Positions 45,032-53,301 of a stretch of 64,000 nt of DNA are shown in pieces. Every line of letters begins with the position of its first letter. Position 1 is the first letter of the stretch. Both the position numbers and the translations under genes were made by a program. Source of the stretch: a bacterium (GTDB lineage: Bacteria > Planctomycetota > JAFGQW01); assembly GCA_030426805.1 (NCBI GenBank), contig JAUHXU010000003.1, forward strand, positions 558,001 to 622,000. Direction: 5' to 3'. The notes under the pieces were generated by a model. It worked only from the letters and a program-made list of their open reading frames with translations. It ran no database searches and was not told the DNA's origin.

Positions 45032-45994
45032 GTGACTGAATCGACTGTCAAGCAGCCAGGCCAAGGAGTCGACCTGCACCGGCTGATCTTCGACCTGACG
45101 TCGAGGGCGACCGAGGTCCCGTTCGATCAGTTCGTCGGTGAGGTCGTCGCGAAACTGGCCGACTTCTACGGCGCCTCGATCGGTCGGATCTACCTGGGCA
45201 ATAGCCAATCGCCCGTCGGCGCGGTCGATCGCAACGATGCGATGGCCGGCTTCGACGCGCAGCAGAACAAGGCCGTCGCCGACGCCGACGCGCGCCTGTC
45301 GTTCGAGGTGCGCAAGCAGAACCGTCCGCTCAAGCTCAGCCAGTTGCAGCAGAGCAGCGCCGCGCTCGGCGCGCTCCGCACGGCCAACGTCGGCGAGGGC
45401 TACGGCCTCCCGATCACCGTCCACGGCAAGGCGAAGGGTGCGCTGTGCCTCTACAGCAGCAGCCCGCTGAAGTTCACGAAGGACGACCTGAAGTCACTGC
45501 AAGCGCTCGGCAACGTGCTCCAGGGCACGGTGAAGCAAGAGGACGGCAGCAAGCGTTACCTCGAGGACTCTCGAGAGAACGACAAGAAGCTCAAACACTA
45601 CAAGAAGCACCTCCAGCGGATCGAGCAGATCCTCGAGGAGCTCCGCGCGCTGACGATGGCGCGCAGCATCATCCTGATCGAACGCACCGCGGAGTTCATC
45701 GCCAAGCGTGGCGAGGATCTCCCGTATGACGAATCGCACCTCAACGTGCTTCTCGCCGGTGGCTACGAGTCGGCCAAACGTCTGGCCGGTCTCGTCGGCT
45801 CGAGCGACGAGCGCATGGTGGTGCACGAGGGGGAAGAGGAGAGCGTCCTGGTCAAGGAGGTCGCGGACCGCGCATTGCTCGCGATCATCTACCAAGACCA
45901 CGACGTTCCCGCGTTGATCGCAGAGTGGGCGAACTCGGCGGCCGATCGGCTCGCCGAAGAGCTCAGCGCACTCGGGGAAGTGAAGCTACTGTGA
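45032..45994 (+). CDS. GAF-domain protein with C-terminal roadblock-like domain
   Basis: 320 residues from a GTG with GAGGAG upstream. Residues about 12-170 have a GAF pattern (VVAKLADFYGASIGRIYLGN ... GYGLPITVHGKAKGALCLYS ... LKSLQALGNVLQGTV). A charged coiled-coil stretch (DSRENDKKLKHYKKHLQRIE) leads into a domain (about 210-315) resembling roadblock/LC7: SIILIERTAEFIAKRG, YESAKRLAGLVG, and ALLAIIYQDHDVPALIAEWA. It is coupled to a second roadblock-like gene. The pair probably forms a sensory or scaffold module for a Ras-like GTPase or kinase encoded elsewhere. Confidence 0.7.
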   Translation: MTESTVKQPGQGVDLHRLIFDLTSRATEVPFDQFVGEVVAKLADFYGASIGRIYLGNSQSPVGAVDRNDAMAGFDAQQNKAVADADARLSFEVRKQNRPLKLSQLQQSSAALGALRTANVGEGYGLPITVHGKAKGALCLYSSSPLKFTKDDLKSLQALGNVLQGTVKQEDGSKRYLEDSRENDKKLKHYKKHLQRIEQILEELRALTMARSIILIERTAEFIAKRGEDLPYDESHLNVLLAGGYESAKRLAGLVGSSDERMVVHEGEEESVLVKEVADRALLAIIYQDHDVPALIAEWANSAADRLAEELSALGEVKLL

Positions 45995-46512
45995 TGCAAG
46001 CTGCAGGACCGAAGGTCGGGACCAACCGCTTCCTGCTGAAGAAGGACACGCACCAGATCGGCCTGATTCTCGGCCGGTTCCAGGAGGCGTCCGACTGCAA
46101 GACGGTGCTCCTGATCGACGAGGCCGGTCACCTGGTCTCGAAGAAGGGGCAGAACCCGACGCGCCGCGAAGCGACCTACATCGCGTTGCTCGCCGGCACG
46201 TTCCAGACGACGCGACGGTTGTCCGATCTGCTCGCCGCGTCCGAGTTCTCGTCGCGCGTCAGCTGCGGCGAGGCCGGAAGCCTGCTGATGATGCAGGTCG
46301 GCGAGACCGCCCTGCTCGCGGTCACGATGTCCGACGACGTCCCGAGCAGCACGGTCCGCACCTACGCGCTCGAGGCGATCCGTCGCCTCGAAGAGGTATT
46401 CAAGAAAGCCGAAGCCCGGTCGCAGGAGAACGCGATCGCGGAGTCCGGGTGGAAGGGGAGCGACAGCTTCGCAAACGCTGTCGAACAACAGCTGGACGCA
46501 CTCTTCGGATAA
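45994..46512 (+). CDS. Roadblock/LC7-like protein
   Basis: 172 residues; the ATG shares one base with the preceding stop (TGATG), and a GTG one codon earlier is possible. The central part follows the MglB/roadblock pattern: CKTVLLIDEAGHLVSKKG, AGTFQTTRRLSDLLA, SLLMMQVGETALLAVTMSDD. Such proteins are activators or partners of small GTPases and often form polar or regulatory complexes. The last 40 residues are helical with an amphipathic end. A hairpin terminator follows at 46549. Confidence 0.75.
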   Translation: MQAAGPKVGTNRFLLKKDTHQIGLILGRFQEASDCKTVLLIDEAGHLVSKKGQNPTRREATYIALLAGTFQTTRRLSDLLAASEFSSRVSCGEAGSLLMMQVGETALLAVTMSDDVPSSTVRTYALEAIRRLEEVFKKAEARSQENAIAESGWKGSDSFANAVEQQLDALFG

Positions 46513-46548
46513 GCGCAAGGCCCACGAAGGAAGAGCCTGGACGCCTGA

Positions 46549-46594
46549 GACCGGAAGCCGCGGGGAGTTGGGGCCTGTCGCTTCCGGTCGTTTT
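46549..46594 (+). terminator. Likely rho-independent terminator of the GAF/roadblock operon
   Basis: GACCGGAAGC (46549-46558) pairs with GCTTCCGGTC (46580-46589) and is followed by GTTTT. The 21-nt loop is long, but it is placed correctly, 36 nt after the stop. Confidence 0.55.
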
Positions 46595-46657
46595 ACGTAC
46601 GCACCGAAGCTCGCTGGGTGCGTTCCTGTCCGCTTTCGGGTCAGCTTCGCGTTGGCG

Positions 46658-46829
46658 ACCCCTGGCGGGCCGATTCTGCACCGATTGTCGCGATACGTGC
46701 GCTTCGCGAGGCGATGCTGCACCCGATCGGCGTCCCAGGCGGGGTTTCGCACGCGTGTCGGTGCAATACTGGCCCGCCAAGCGCACGCATGCCGCGTGAG
46801 TGGTGCAGGATTCGCGTGCCAAGCGCACC
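46658..46829 (-). repeat. Type I palindrome, copy C
   Basis: Left-arm heads at 46658 (degenerate) and 46699 (GCGCTTCGC), right-arm GCCAAGCGC at 46776 and 46818, spacing 41-42 bp. Read on the minus strand it matches copy B nearly throughout, including the asymmetric loop. It fills most of the 333-nt gap between two convergent genes; the flanking end motif is at best very degenerate here. Confidence 0.72.
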
Positions 46830-46845
46830 GAACCGACGAGGCCGG

Positions 46846-48372
46846 CTACTTGATGTAGCCGTGCGCGCGGAGGAGCTTGCGGGCGGCGTCGTCGCGGGTG
46901 ATGATCTGCGCGCCGTCGGTGCCGAAGCGGGCGCGCAGAGCGGCCCCCCACCGTTCGTATTCCTCGATCGCCTTGCGGCCCTTCGCACACACGTCGGGGT
47001 GTGCGTCGGCGACGGAGTCGATCTCCGCTGCACCGCCCGTCACGCGGTAGAGCGTCTCGGTGCCGTCGTCGAGGCGCCGCTCGTACTTGAAGTCCGTGCC
47101 GTCCAGGTAGCACGCGATCCGCGGCGGCCCGTAGAGCATCGACTCGCAGAACACGTGCGGCGGCGCTTCGGGCCACCGCTCGCCCGCGCGCGGCCCGAGC
47201 AGCGCCGGTGCCATCCGCTGCGGCGCCGCGACGTCGATTCCGCACAGGTCGAGCAGCGTCGGGAACAGCGACGTCGTCACGACGCGCTCGCGAACGCGAC
47301 GCGCGGACACGCCCGGACCGCGAAGGAGTAGCGGCACCCGGACGACCTCTCGGTGCAGCGAATGACCGTGCTCGAAGTCGCCGTGGTCGAACAACTCCTC
47401 GCCGTGGTCGCTCGTCAACGCGATCAGCGCGTCGTCGAGGCGGCCCATCTCGCGCAGCCGATCGAAGACGCGAGCGAGCCCCGCGTCGACCTCCCGCACC
47501 TCGGCCTCGTAGAACGAGCGGATCAACGGGCTCAATCCGCGCAGCGTCTCACGCCCCTTCTCGCGAAACTCGACCAGCACCGGATCGACGGTTTCGCCGC
47601 GCCCTTCGGCGAGCCAGGAACCGCGGGTCGCGTTCATGAAGTTCGCGAGCGAGTTGTTGAACTGCGCGGTGAACGACACGAACTCCTCGTCGTCGCGCGG
47701 CACGGTCCACCGGTAGTTGAAGTCGGCGTCGTGGAGCGACGCCCGCGCAGGGTGATACGGCAGGTGCGGATCGTAGTAGTGCACCCAGACGAAGATCGGT
47801 TCGTCGCCGACCCCGTCGAGCCACTCGAGCGTCTCGTCGGTGACCCACCCGGTCACCTTGTCGGCGGGGACGTGCCCCTCGTCGCCGACCTTGCCGGGCT
47901 TGAACACGTAGTCGCGGAAGCCGGCGCGGAAGTCGGGCGTGAGCGACAGGAACGGGTTGTAGCCGAACGCGGCCGTGCGGTAGCCGGCGTCGGTCATCGA
48001 CTGGGCGAGCGTCTTCATGCCGCGGGGCAGCGGCGCCTGCTTCTCGATCTCGCCATGCGTGTTGCCGTGGGCGGACGGCACCAGCCCGGTCATCAGCGAC
48101 ATCACGGCGGGCCGTGTCCACGGCGACGGCGAGATCGCCTCCTCGAACACGGTCGCGCCCGGCACGAGACTCGCGATCGCCGGCAGCTCGAGGCGCGGAT
48201 TGCCGTAGATCGGCAGTGCGTCGGCGCGCAGCGTGTCGATCGTGATCAGCACGACGGTGCGCGGGCGCGACGCCGGCTCGTCGGCGTGATCACGGCGCGA
48301 CCACCACACCGCGGCGGCAACGGCGGCCACCGCGAGGAGCGTGACGACAATCGGGAACGCGCGCCGCACCAT
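46846..48372 (-). CDS. Membrane-anchored sulfatase-fold hydrolase lacking the formylglycine cysteine
   Basis: 508 residues. An N-terminal membrane helix (7-24) anchors an alkaline-phosphatase/sulfatase-superfamily domain: VVLITIDTLRADAL with metal-binding Asp46, the nucleophile region SPSPWTRPAVMSLMTG (83-87 SPWTR), and TSDHGEELFDHGDFEHGHSL with further metal ligands. In classical sulfatases the sequence C/S-x-P-x-R contains a Cys or Ser that becomes formylglycine; here a Thr86 or Ser stands there, so the enzyme may be a phospho-transferase or phosphatase instead. It is the third gene of an operon with a 4-TM protein and a PDZ protein. Confidence 0.85.
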   Translation of the reverse strand: MVRRAFPIVVTLLAVAAVAAAVWWSRRDHADEPASRPRTVVLITIDTLRADALPIYGNPRLELPAIASLVPGATVFEEAISPSPWTRPAVMSLMTGLVPSAHGNTHGEIEKQAPLPRGMKTLAQSMTDAGYRTAAFGYNPFLSLTPDFRAGFRDYVFKPGKVGDEGHVPADKVTGWVTDETLEWLDGVGDEPIFVWVHYYDPHLPYHPARASLHDADFNYRWTVPRDDEEFVSFTAQFNNSLANFMNATRGSWLAEGRGETVDPVLVEFREKGRETLRGLSPLIRSFYEAEVREVDAGLARVFDRLREMGRLDDALIALTSDHGEELFDHGDFEHGHSLHREVVRVPLLLRGPGVSARRVRERVVTTSLFPTLLDLCGIDVAAPQRMAPALLGPRAGERWPEAPPHVFCESMLYGPPRIACYLDGTDFKYERRLDDGTETLYRVTGGAAEIDSVADAHPDVCAKGRKAIEEYERWGAALRARFGTDGAQIITRDDAARKLLRAHGYIK

Positions 48373-48378
48373 CGTCGA

Positions 48379-48843
48379 TCAGTGAACCGTGTCGAGTGCC
48401 GCGCGCGCTTTTCCGAGCGTCGGCGCGTTGAGCAGCATCAACAGGATCGCGACGGCCGGCGCGACGAACCCGACGGGGTCGGCGCTCTGGAAGAGGTAGA
48501 CCGCCCCGAGCAGCCCGTACCCTTCGGCCATCGCGAGGCCGATCAGATACGCGGCGACGACGGTCGGCGGGATCAGCCCCTCGCGGATCGTCTCCCGCGC
48601 CGCATCGGCGTCGTCCCGGATCGCGCGCGCCCGCGCCGGCGGCAGGAAGAGCGCCACCGGCCCGATGACGAGCCAACCGAGCGCGACGATCCAGCGCAAC
48701 TCGGGGCGCTGGAGATCGCCGGTCGTGAACACCCAGCCGACGACAGTGAACAGCACGAGGCCGCCGACCAATGCCGTGGTCAACGTCCGAGCGACGCCTT
48801 CGGGCATCCCGGACGCGGTGTAGGTCATCCCCGGCTGCCTCAT
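48379..48843 (-). CDS. Small four-helix membrane protein
   Basis: 154 residues from the ATG at 48843 that overlaps the upstream stop (ATGA); an internal ATG at 48828 with GAGG upstream is an alternative. Four hydrophobic helices are seen (about 20-40, 51-69, 90-118 and 122-140). I do not recognise the family. It lies 6 nt ahead of the sulfatase-like gene, so the three genes of this operon are tightly packed. Confidence 0.65.
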   Translation of the reverse strand: MRQPGMTYTASGMPEGVARTLTTALVGGLVLFTVVGWVFTTGDLQRPELRWIVALGWLVIGPVALFLPPARARAIRDDADAARETIREGLIPPTVVAAYLIGLAMAEGYGLLGAVYLFQSADPVGFVAPAVAILLMLLNAPTLGKARAALDTVH

Positions 48844-50246
48844 TCGCGCACCGGTTCGCGCGAGAGGTGCGGATACGGGTCCTTCTCGATCGCGAGGTTC
48901 AACACGATGACGAACGACGCGGTCGTCCAGACCGGGCCGAGCGTGCGATCGGTGTTCGAGCGCAGCGCCCGCGTCTCCGCGGTAGGCCGCGCCCCGAACG
49001 CGCCGTCGTGCAGGCGCGTGCTCATGATGTACGGCCGATACTCGCGCCAGAACTTCGTCCACAGCTTCGTACCGCCGCCGTACCGCGACGCCATCGCCCC
49101 GGCGAGGATGTGCATCGTCGGCGAGACGTGCCCCGTCGGGAGCTTGGGCATTTCGCGACTGAAGTACTTCAACATCTGCCGCGCGCTCTTCGCGCGGCCG
49201 CGTCCGTTGCGGTGCATCGCGTACCAGGCACCGGCCGTGCGGCCGGGGTCGCCGGCGCCGAACTGGCCGCGACGGGTCGAATACGAAACGCCGCCGCCGG
49301 TCGTGCAGGAGACGATGTAGGCGATCCCGCTGCTGACCTTTTCCTCGTCCACCGCGATGCCCGCGTCGCGGATCAGACCGAGCGCGGCGAGCGCGTAGTT
49401 GCTGACGATCTCGAGTTCGAGGTAGTCCAACGCGTTGGGCCCCCCGGGGCCGTGCGCGTAGCCGCCGGAAACCTCCTGGTTCTTCGCGAGTCGCGCGGCG
49501 ATCTCGGTGAGCTTCGCACGCACGGCGCGCTCTTGCGCGAACGCGGTGAGGAAGAACGGCGCGTAGCCGAGCTGCCAGTTCGACTGGTTCCAGTTCGCAC
49601 CGTCGGACGGGCGCAGCCGGTCGTACCGGCTCTCCGCGCCGGCGCGCGCGCACACGAAGTCGCGGCACTTCGCGACCGCGTCGTCGTGACCGCCGGCACC
49701 GAGGAGGGCGAGCCCGGCGAGCGACGACACGACGACGAGCCCGTTGTCGCCGCCGAGCTTCGTCGGGAAACTCCCGTCGCGCGACTGCTGCGCGAGGAGG
49801 AACTCGACGGCGCGCTTCCGGACCGCCTTCAGACGCGCGCAATCGGCCTCGCGACGCGCATACGGCCCGAGGACCTCGACCGGAATCGTGAGCTTCTCCT
49901 TCTTCGCCCCGCCCTTCCTCACGACGACCGCGGCGAGCGAACCGGACTTCGTCTCCGCGGCCTCGACCGCGCCGTGCAGACGCAACACCGGATCGCCTTT
50001 GCCGGCGAGTTTCTTGCCGCCGAGCGACACGATCGAGTCGCCGACCGCGAGGCCGGCGCGGGCGGCCGGTCCGCCGTCCGCGACGACGCCGAGCCGAAAG
50101 ACGAGGCCCTGCTCGGTCGTCGCGACTTCGCCACTCGCGCCGATGCCGCCGAGCGGCGTCCAGTCCGCGGGCGCCGACGGACGTCCCTGGGCGGCGACCG
50201 GGGTCGCGAGGGCGAGGAGCAGAATCAGCCGTTCGAGGAGTCGCAT
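48840..50246 (-). CDS. Exported PDZ-DUF6288 (cyclase-toroid-like) protein
   Basis: 468 residues with a signal peptide (MRLLERLILLLALATPVAA). A PDZ domain (about 30-125, GLVFRLGVVADGGPAARAGL, AVGDSIVSLGG) is followed by an alpha/alpha-toroid domain (about 145-460) of the DUF6288/prenyltransferase-like kind, with repeats such as AVEFLLAQQSRDGSFPTKLG, GLALLGAGGHDDAVAKCRDF and ISGGYAHG-like segments. Such proteins are common in Planctomycetes; no catalytic activity is known. First gene of the operon with a membrane protein and a sulfatase-fold enzyme. Confidence 0.82.
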   Translation of the reverse strand: MRLLERLILLLALATPVAAQGRPSAPADWTPLGGIGASGEVATTEQGLVFRLGVVADGGPAARAGLAVGDSIVSLGGKKLAGKGDPVLRLHGAVEAAETKSGSLAAVVVRKGGAKKEKLTIPVEVLGPYARREADCARLKAVRKRAVEFLLAQQSRDGSFPTKLGGDNGLVVVSSLAGLALLGAGGHDDAVAKCRDFVCARAGAESRYDRLRPSDGANWNQSNWQLGYAPFFLTAFAQERAVRAKLTEIAARLAKNQEVSGGYAHGPGGPNALDYLELEIVSNYALAALGLIRDAGIAVDEEKVSSGIAYIVSCTTGGGVSYSTRRGQFGAGDPGRTAGAWYAMHRNGRGRAKSARQMLKYFSREMPKLPTGHVSPTMHILAGAMASRYGGGTKLWTKFWREYRPYIMSTRLHDGAFGARPTAETRALRSNTDRTLGPVWTTASFVIVLNLAIEKDPYPHLSREPVRE

Positions 50247-50689
50247 TCGGGAAGTCTCACGGGGACGGGGGAAGGCCGAATTGTAGTCCCGCGTGCGCGA
50301 GACGGCGGGCGGAAATCGGCGCCTGGCGGCTCGTCGTCGCGAAACCGTACCGTATCGGGCCGAGATCCCGTTGACACCCCTCCGGACCAGGGACTACGTT
50401 CGAAGGAACCCCGGACACCGGTTGGCCCCGGTCCCCCGCCTTCCCGTCTCCCGCTCGCGCCGTACCCCACGCGCGTACGGCTGCACGGAAGTCGCCGGAC
50501 TCCCGCCATCGAAACGCCGGGGACTGGCTCGCCGCCGCGTGAGCCGACGTCGAGACCGCGCCGTGGTAGCGGGCTCGTGGGAGAAGAGGACGCGCCACTC
50601 GATGGCGCAGGGGTTCGATCGGCGCGGTCACTCGCAATGGGCGTTGCGAACGACGCGTCGCGAACATCGACTACGGAGAAGGCAGTTCC
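50247..50689. other. 443-nt divergent intergenic region
   Basis: Between the divergent PDZ and propeller genes. A probable rightward promoter lies at 50371; small ORFs here look like composition artefacts. No repeat of the palindromic family is present. Confidence 0.45.
50371..50400 (+). promoter_or_regulatory. Putative promoter TTGACA-N18-TACGTT
   Basis: A perfect -35 (50371-50376) with TACGTT 18 bp downstream (50395-50400). It would give a leader of roughly 280 nt for the propeller gene at 50690. Confidence 0.4.
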
Positions 50690-52165
50690 ATGCTTTCAGG
50701 ACGCTCGCTGATCGTCGCACTCGGTGCACTCCTCCTGGCGCACGGCGCCACCGCGCAGATCGCGCCGATCGGCACGAAGGGGGCCTACCCGGACCTCGCG
50801 ATCGACAAGAACGGCAACCTCCACCTCGTCTACGGACGAAGCGGCAAGACCTACTACCGCGTGCTGTCCAAGGGCAGCCCGCTGTTCGGCGCCGAAGAGT
50901 CGACCGGTGTCGGCGCGTCGGCCGACCACCGCCAACAGCCCGACGTCGCGATCGACTCGACGGGCGGCGTGCACGTGCTCGGCGGCTCGCTCTACAACCG
51001 GAAGATCGGCACGAGCTGGGGATCGCCGCAGGCACCCGGCATCTCGCGCGATCACCACATGGCGATCGACTCGAACGACCGCATCTGGGTGGTCTACCGC
51101 GGCGGCCAGGTCGCGGTGAAGAGCAAGCTCGCGAGCGCGAGCGTGTGGACCGGCGGGACGAACATCTACACGTCGGGCGCGACCGATCACATCTACCCGG
51201 ACATCACGGCCGGGACCGATGGCTCGGTGCACCTCGTGTTCCGGATGCTGCACCCGAACAACTACGACTGCGGCTACCTCCGCTACAACGGCTCGACCTG
51301 GTCGAGCGTCCAGTGGGCGTGCAAGCAGGGCAGCCCGAAGATGGAAGAGGGCCCGCACATCGCGCTCGACAAGAACAACATCCCCCACGTCGCGATGCCC
51401 GAGGGCAACCTGCGCTACAACCGCCGCGTGAACGGCCAGTGGCTCACGCCCGTGACGGTCGCCGCCGGTGCCGCGCACTCGCGCTCGGAGCCGACGATCG
51501 CGGTCGACAGCGCGGGCAACCGCTACATCGGCGCGTGGGGCGGCAAGATCTGGATCTACAACGCCGGGACGCAGGCGTGGAAGCAGTATCAGCTCCCGAG
51601 CGTCGTCCCCGGCGGCATCGGCTTCGTCGACGTCGTCAAGCAAGAAGGCGTCGGCGCGTGGATGGTCTACGAGAACAGCCAGGGCGTGAACAAGACCGGC
51701 GCCGGCGCGGCCGACCTCGTCGTCGTGCGCGTGCAGCCGGACGGCACGATCCAGCCGTATGCGTCGACCAACAACTCGGGTCTCAGCACGACGTCGACGG
51801 TCGTGTCGGCGAGCGCCGGCGGCACGATCCTCTACACGATGGACGGCGGCACGGCCGAAGCCAACAAGTTCGCCGCGCTGCTGATGTCGATCAGCGGCAC
51901 GACGCCCGGCACCGCGCTGACGAACAACGGCCTGCTGCCGCTCAACCTCGACCCGATCACGGTGCTGTCGCTGCAGCTCGCGAACACGCCGATGTTCGCG
52001 AACTTCGCCGTCACGCTCGACGGCCAGGGCAAGGCGCAGGCGACCCTCACGGTCGCGCGCGGCTTCCTGCGTGACTTGATCGGCATCAAGTTCCACCTCG
52101 CGTTCCTGACCTTCCCGGTCACGGACTTCGCGTCGAACTCGGTGCTGCTGCAGGTCGGCGCGTAA
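50690..52165 (+). CDS. Secreted beta-propeller protein with planctomycete C-terminal domain
   Basis: 491 residues; signal peptide MLSGRSLIVALGALLLAHGATA. The first 300 residues have propeller repeats of the lectin/sialidase-like kind (YPDLAIDKNGNLHLVYGRSG, QPDVAIDSTGGVHVLGGSL, HMAIDSNDRIWVVYRG, YPDITAGTDGSVHLVFRM, EPTIAVDSAGNRYIGAWG). The C-terminal hundred residues (TNNGLLPLNLDPITVLSLQL...ANTPMFANFAVTLDGQGKAQ) are a beta domain resembling those in the CotH, beta-helix and Asp-box proteins. Probably an extracellular binding protein; no catalytic residues seen. Confidence 0.78.
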   Translation: MLSGRSLIVALGALLLAHGATAQIAPIGTKGAYPDLAIDKNGNLHLVYGRSGKTYYRVLSKGSPLFGAEESTGVGASADHRQQPDVAIDSTGGVHVLGGSLYNRKIGTSWGSPQAPGISRDHHMAIDSNDRIWVVYRGGQVAVKSKLASASVWTGGTNIYTSGATDHIYPDITAGTDGSVHLVFRMLHPNNYDCGYLRYNGSTWSSVQWACKQGSPKMEEGPHIALDKNNIPHVAMPEGNLRYNRRVNGQWLTPVTVAAGAAHSRSEPTIAVDSAGNRYIGAWGGKIWIYNAGTQAWKQYQLPSVVPGGIGFVDVVKQEGVGAWMVYENSQGVNKTGAGAADLVVVRVQPDGTIQPYASTNNSGLSTTSTVVSASAGGTILYTMDGGTAEANKFAALLMSISGTTPGTALTNNGLLPLNLDPITVLSLQLANTPMFANFAVTLDGQGKAQATLTVARGFLRDLIGIKFHLAFLTFPVTDFASNSVLLQVGA

Positions 52166-52187
52166 GCGACCGTCCGCGGTCCGACGA

Positions 52188-52222
52188 GACGGGAGCGCCC
52201 CGACGGCGCTCCCGTCTTCGTG
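52188..52222 (+). terminator. Terminator of the propeller gene
   Basis: GACGGGAGCGCC (52188-52199) pairs perfectly with GGCGCTCCCGTC (52205-52216), 5-nt loop, followed by TTCGTGT. 23 nt after the stop. The T-run is weak. Confidence 0.65.
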
Positions 52223-52238
52223 TACCGACCGTGCGTGC

Positions 52239-52244
52239 TACGAT
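52239..52244 (+). promoter_or_regulatory. -10-like TACGAT, 7 nt before ATG
   Basis: TACGAT is followed by 7 nt and the ATG at 52252, with no Shine-Dalgarno; supports the ATG at 52252 as a leaderless start rather than the two earlier in-frame start codons. Confidence 0.35.
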
Positions 52245-52251
52245 GCGTCCG

Positions 52252-53301
52252 ATGCGATCCCTTCGACGCGCGCTGCCGTGGGCGGCCCTCTTCTCGATCG
52301 TGCTGCACGGCGCGTGGCTCGTGCTCGCCCCGTCGCGCGGCTGGGCCGAAGCGTGGGCGACCTCGATCTACCCGACCGCTGCGCGCGGGATCGGCTTCGT
52401 GCCGGACCTCGTGCCGTTCTCGATCACGCTCGTGCTCGGCGGCACACTGATCGCCGGAGCAGTCGGTTCGCTCGTCGCGCTCGGGATCGCGTGGCGCCGC
52501 CGACGAATCGGCGCCGCCGCACGTCGACTCGGCGGCGCGTGGCTCGTCGTGCTCGCGCTCGTCTTCCACGGCTTCTTCGTCGGTTGGGGCTACCACTACC
52601 TGCGTCCGCCCCTGCCGGTGCGGGCGGGCTGGGAGGCCGCCGACCCCGACGCGATCGCCGCCTTCCGACGCACGGCGGTCCAAGCGACGAACGCCGCGTG
52701 GGTGCCGATCGCCGACTGGGATCCGGACGACCTCGCGACGCGCGTGCGTGCGGCCGTCGACCGCGCCGCGCGCCGCCTCGGCGACGCAGGCCTCCCGGTC
52801 GCCCACCGACTGAAGCCGCCGCTCCCCGCGGGGCTCCTCGCGATGATCGGGACCTACGGGTTCATCAGCCCGTGGCTGCTCGAGGCACACGTCGACCTGC
52901 GGCTCCCGCCGCCGATGCGCGCGTTCACCGCCGCGCACGAACAGGCGCACCTCGCCGGCTACGCGCCGGAGGGCGACGCGAACTTCGTCGCGTGGCTCGC
53001 GCTGACGACCTCCGAAGACCCGCGCCTCCGCTACGCCGGCCACTTCGGCGTGCTCCCCTACGCCGTCACCGCGGAGACCGCGGCGACGATCGCGCCGTCG
53101 GTGCGCGACGACCTCGCCGCGTTGCGCGCGTATCGGCGGGCGACCGTCTCACGCCGGATCGAACGCGGCGCGAAAGCCGCCTACGAGGTCTACCTGAAGG
53201 CGAACCGCGTCGAGGGTGGCCTCGCGAGCTACGCGACCGTCGTCGGACTCATCGCGCGCTACGAGCGATCGCGAACCCGAACCCCACCCACGCGCCGATG
53301 A
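52252..53301 (+). CDS. DUF3810 family membrane metalloprotease-like protein
   Basis: 349 residues; starts at 52243 or 52231 are also possible. Three membrane helices lie in the first 120 residues (LPWAALFSIVLHGAWLVLA, VPFSITLVLGGTLIAGAVG, WLVVLALVFHGFFVGWGYHY). The later domain contains the DUF3810 motif AAHEQAHLAGYAPEGDANFV, an HExxH zinc-peptidase-like site with a downstream acidic residue. Members are widespread and of unknown substrate; the motif suggests a membrane peptidase. The 3' end overlaps the convergent O-antigen-ligase-like gene by 53 nt. Confidence 0.8.
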   Translation: MRSLRRALPWAALFSIVLHGAWLVLAPSRGWAEAWATSIYPTAARGIGFVPDLVPFSITLVLGGTLIAGAVGSLVALGIAWRRRRIGAAARRLGGAWLVVLALVFHGFFVGWGYHYLRPPLPVRAGWEAADPDAIAAFRRTAVQATNAAWVPIADWDPDDLATRVRAAVDRAARRLGDAGLPVAHRLKPPLPAGLLAMIGTYGFISPWLLEAHVDLRLPPPMRAFTAAHEQAHLAGYAPEGDANFVAWLALTTSEDPRLRYAGHFGVLPYAVTAETAATIAPSVRDDLAALRAYRRATVSRRIERGAKAAYEVYLKANRVEGGLASYATVVGLIARYERSRTRTPPTRR

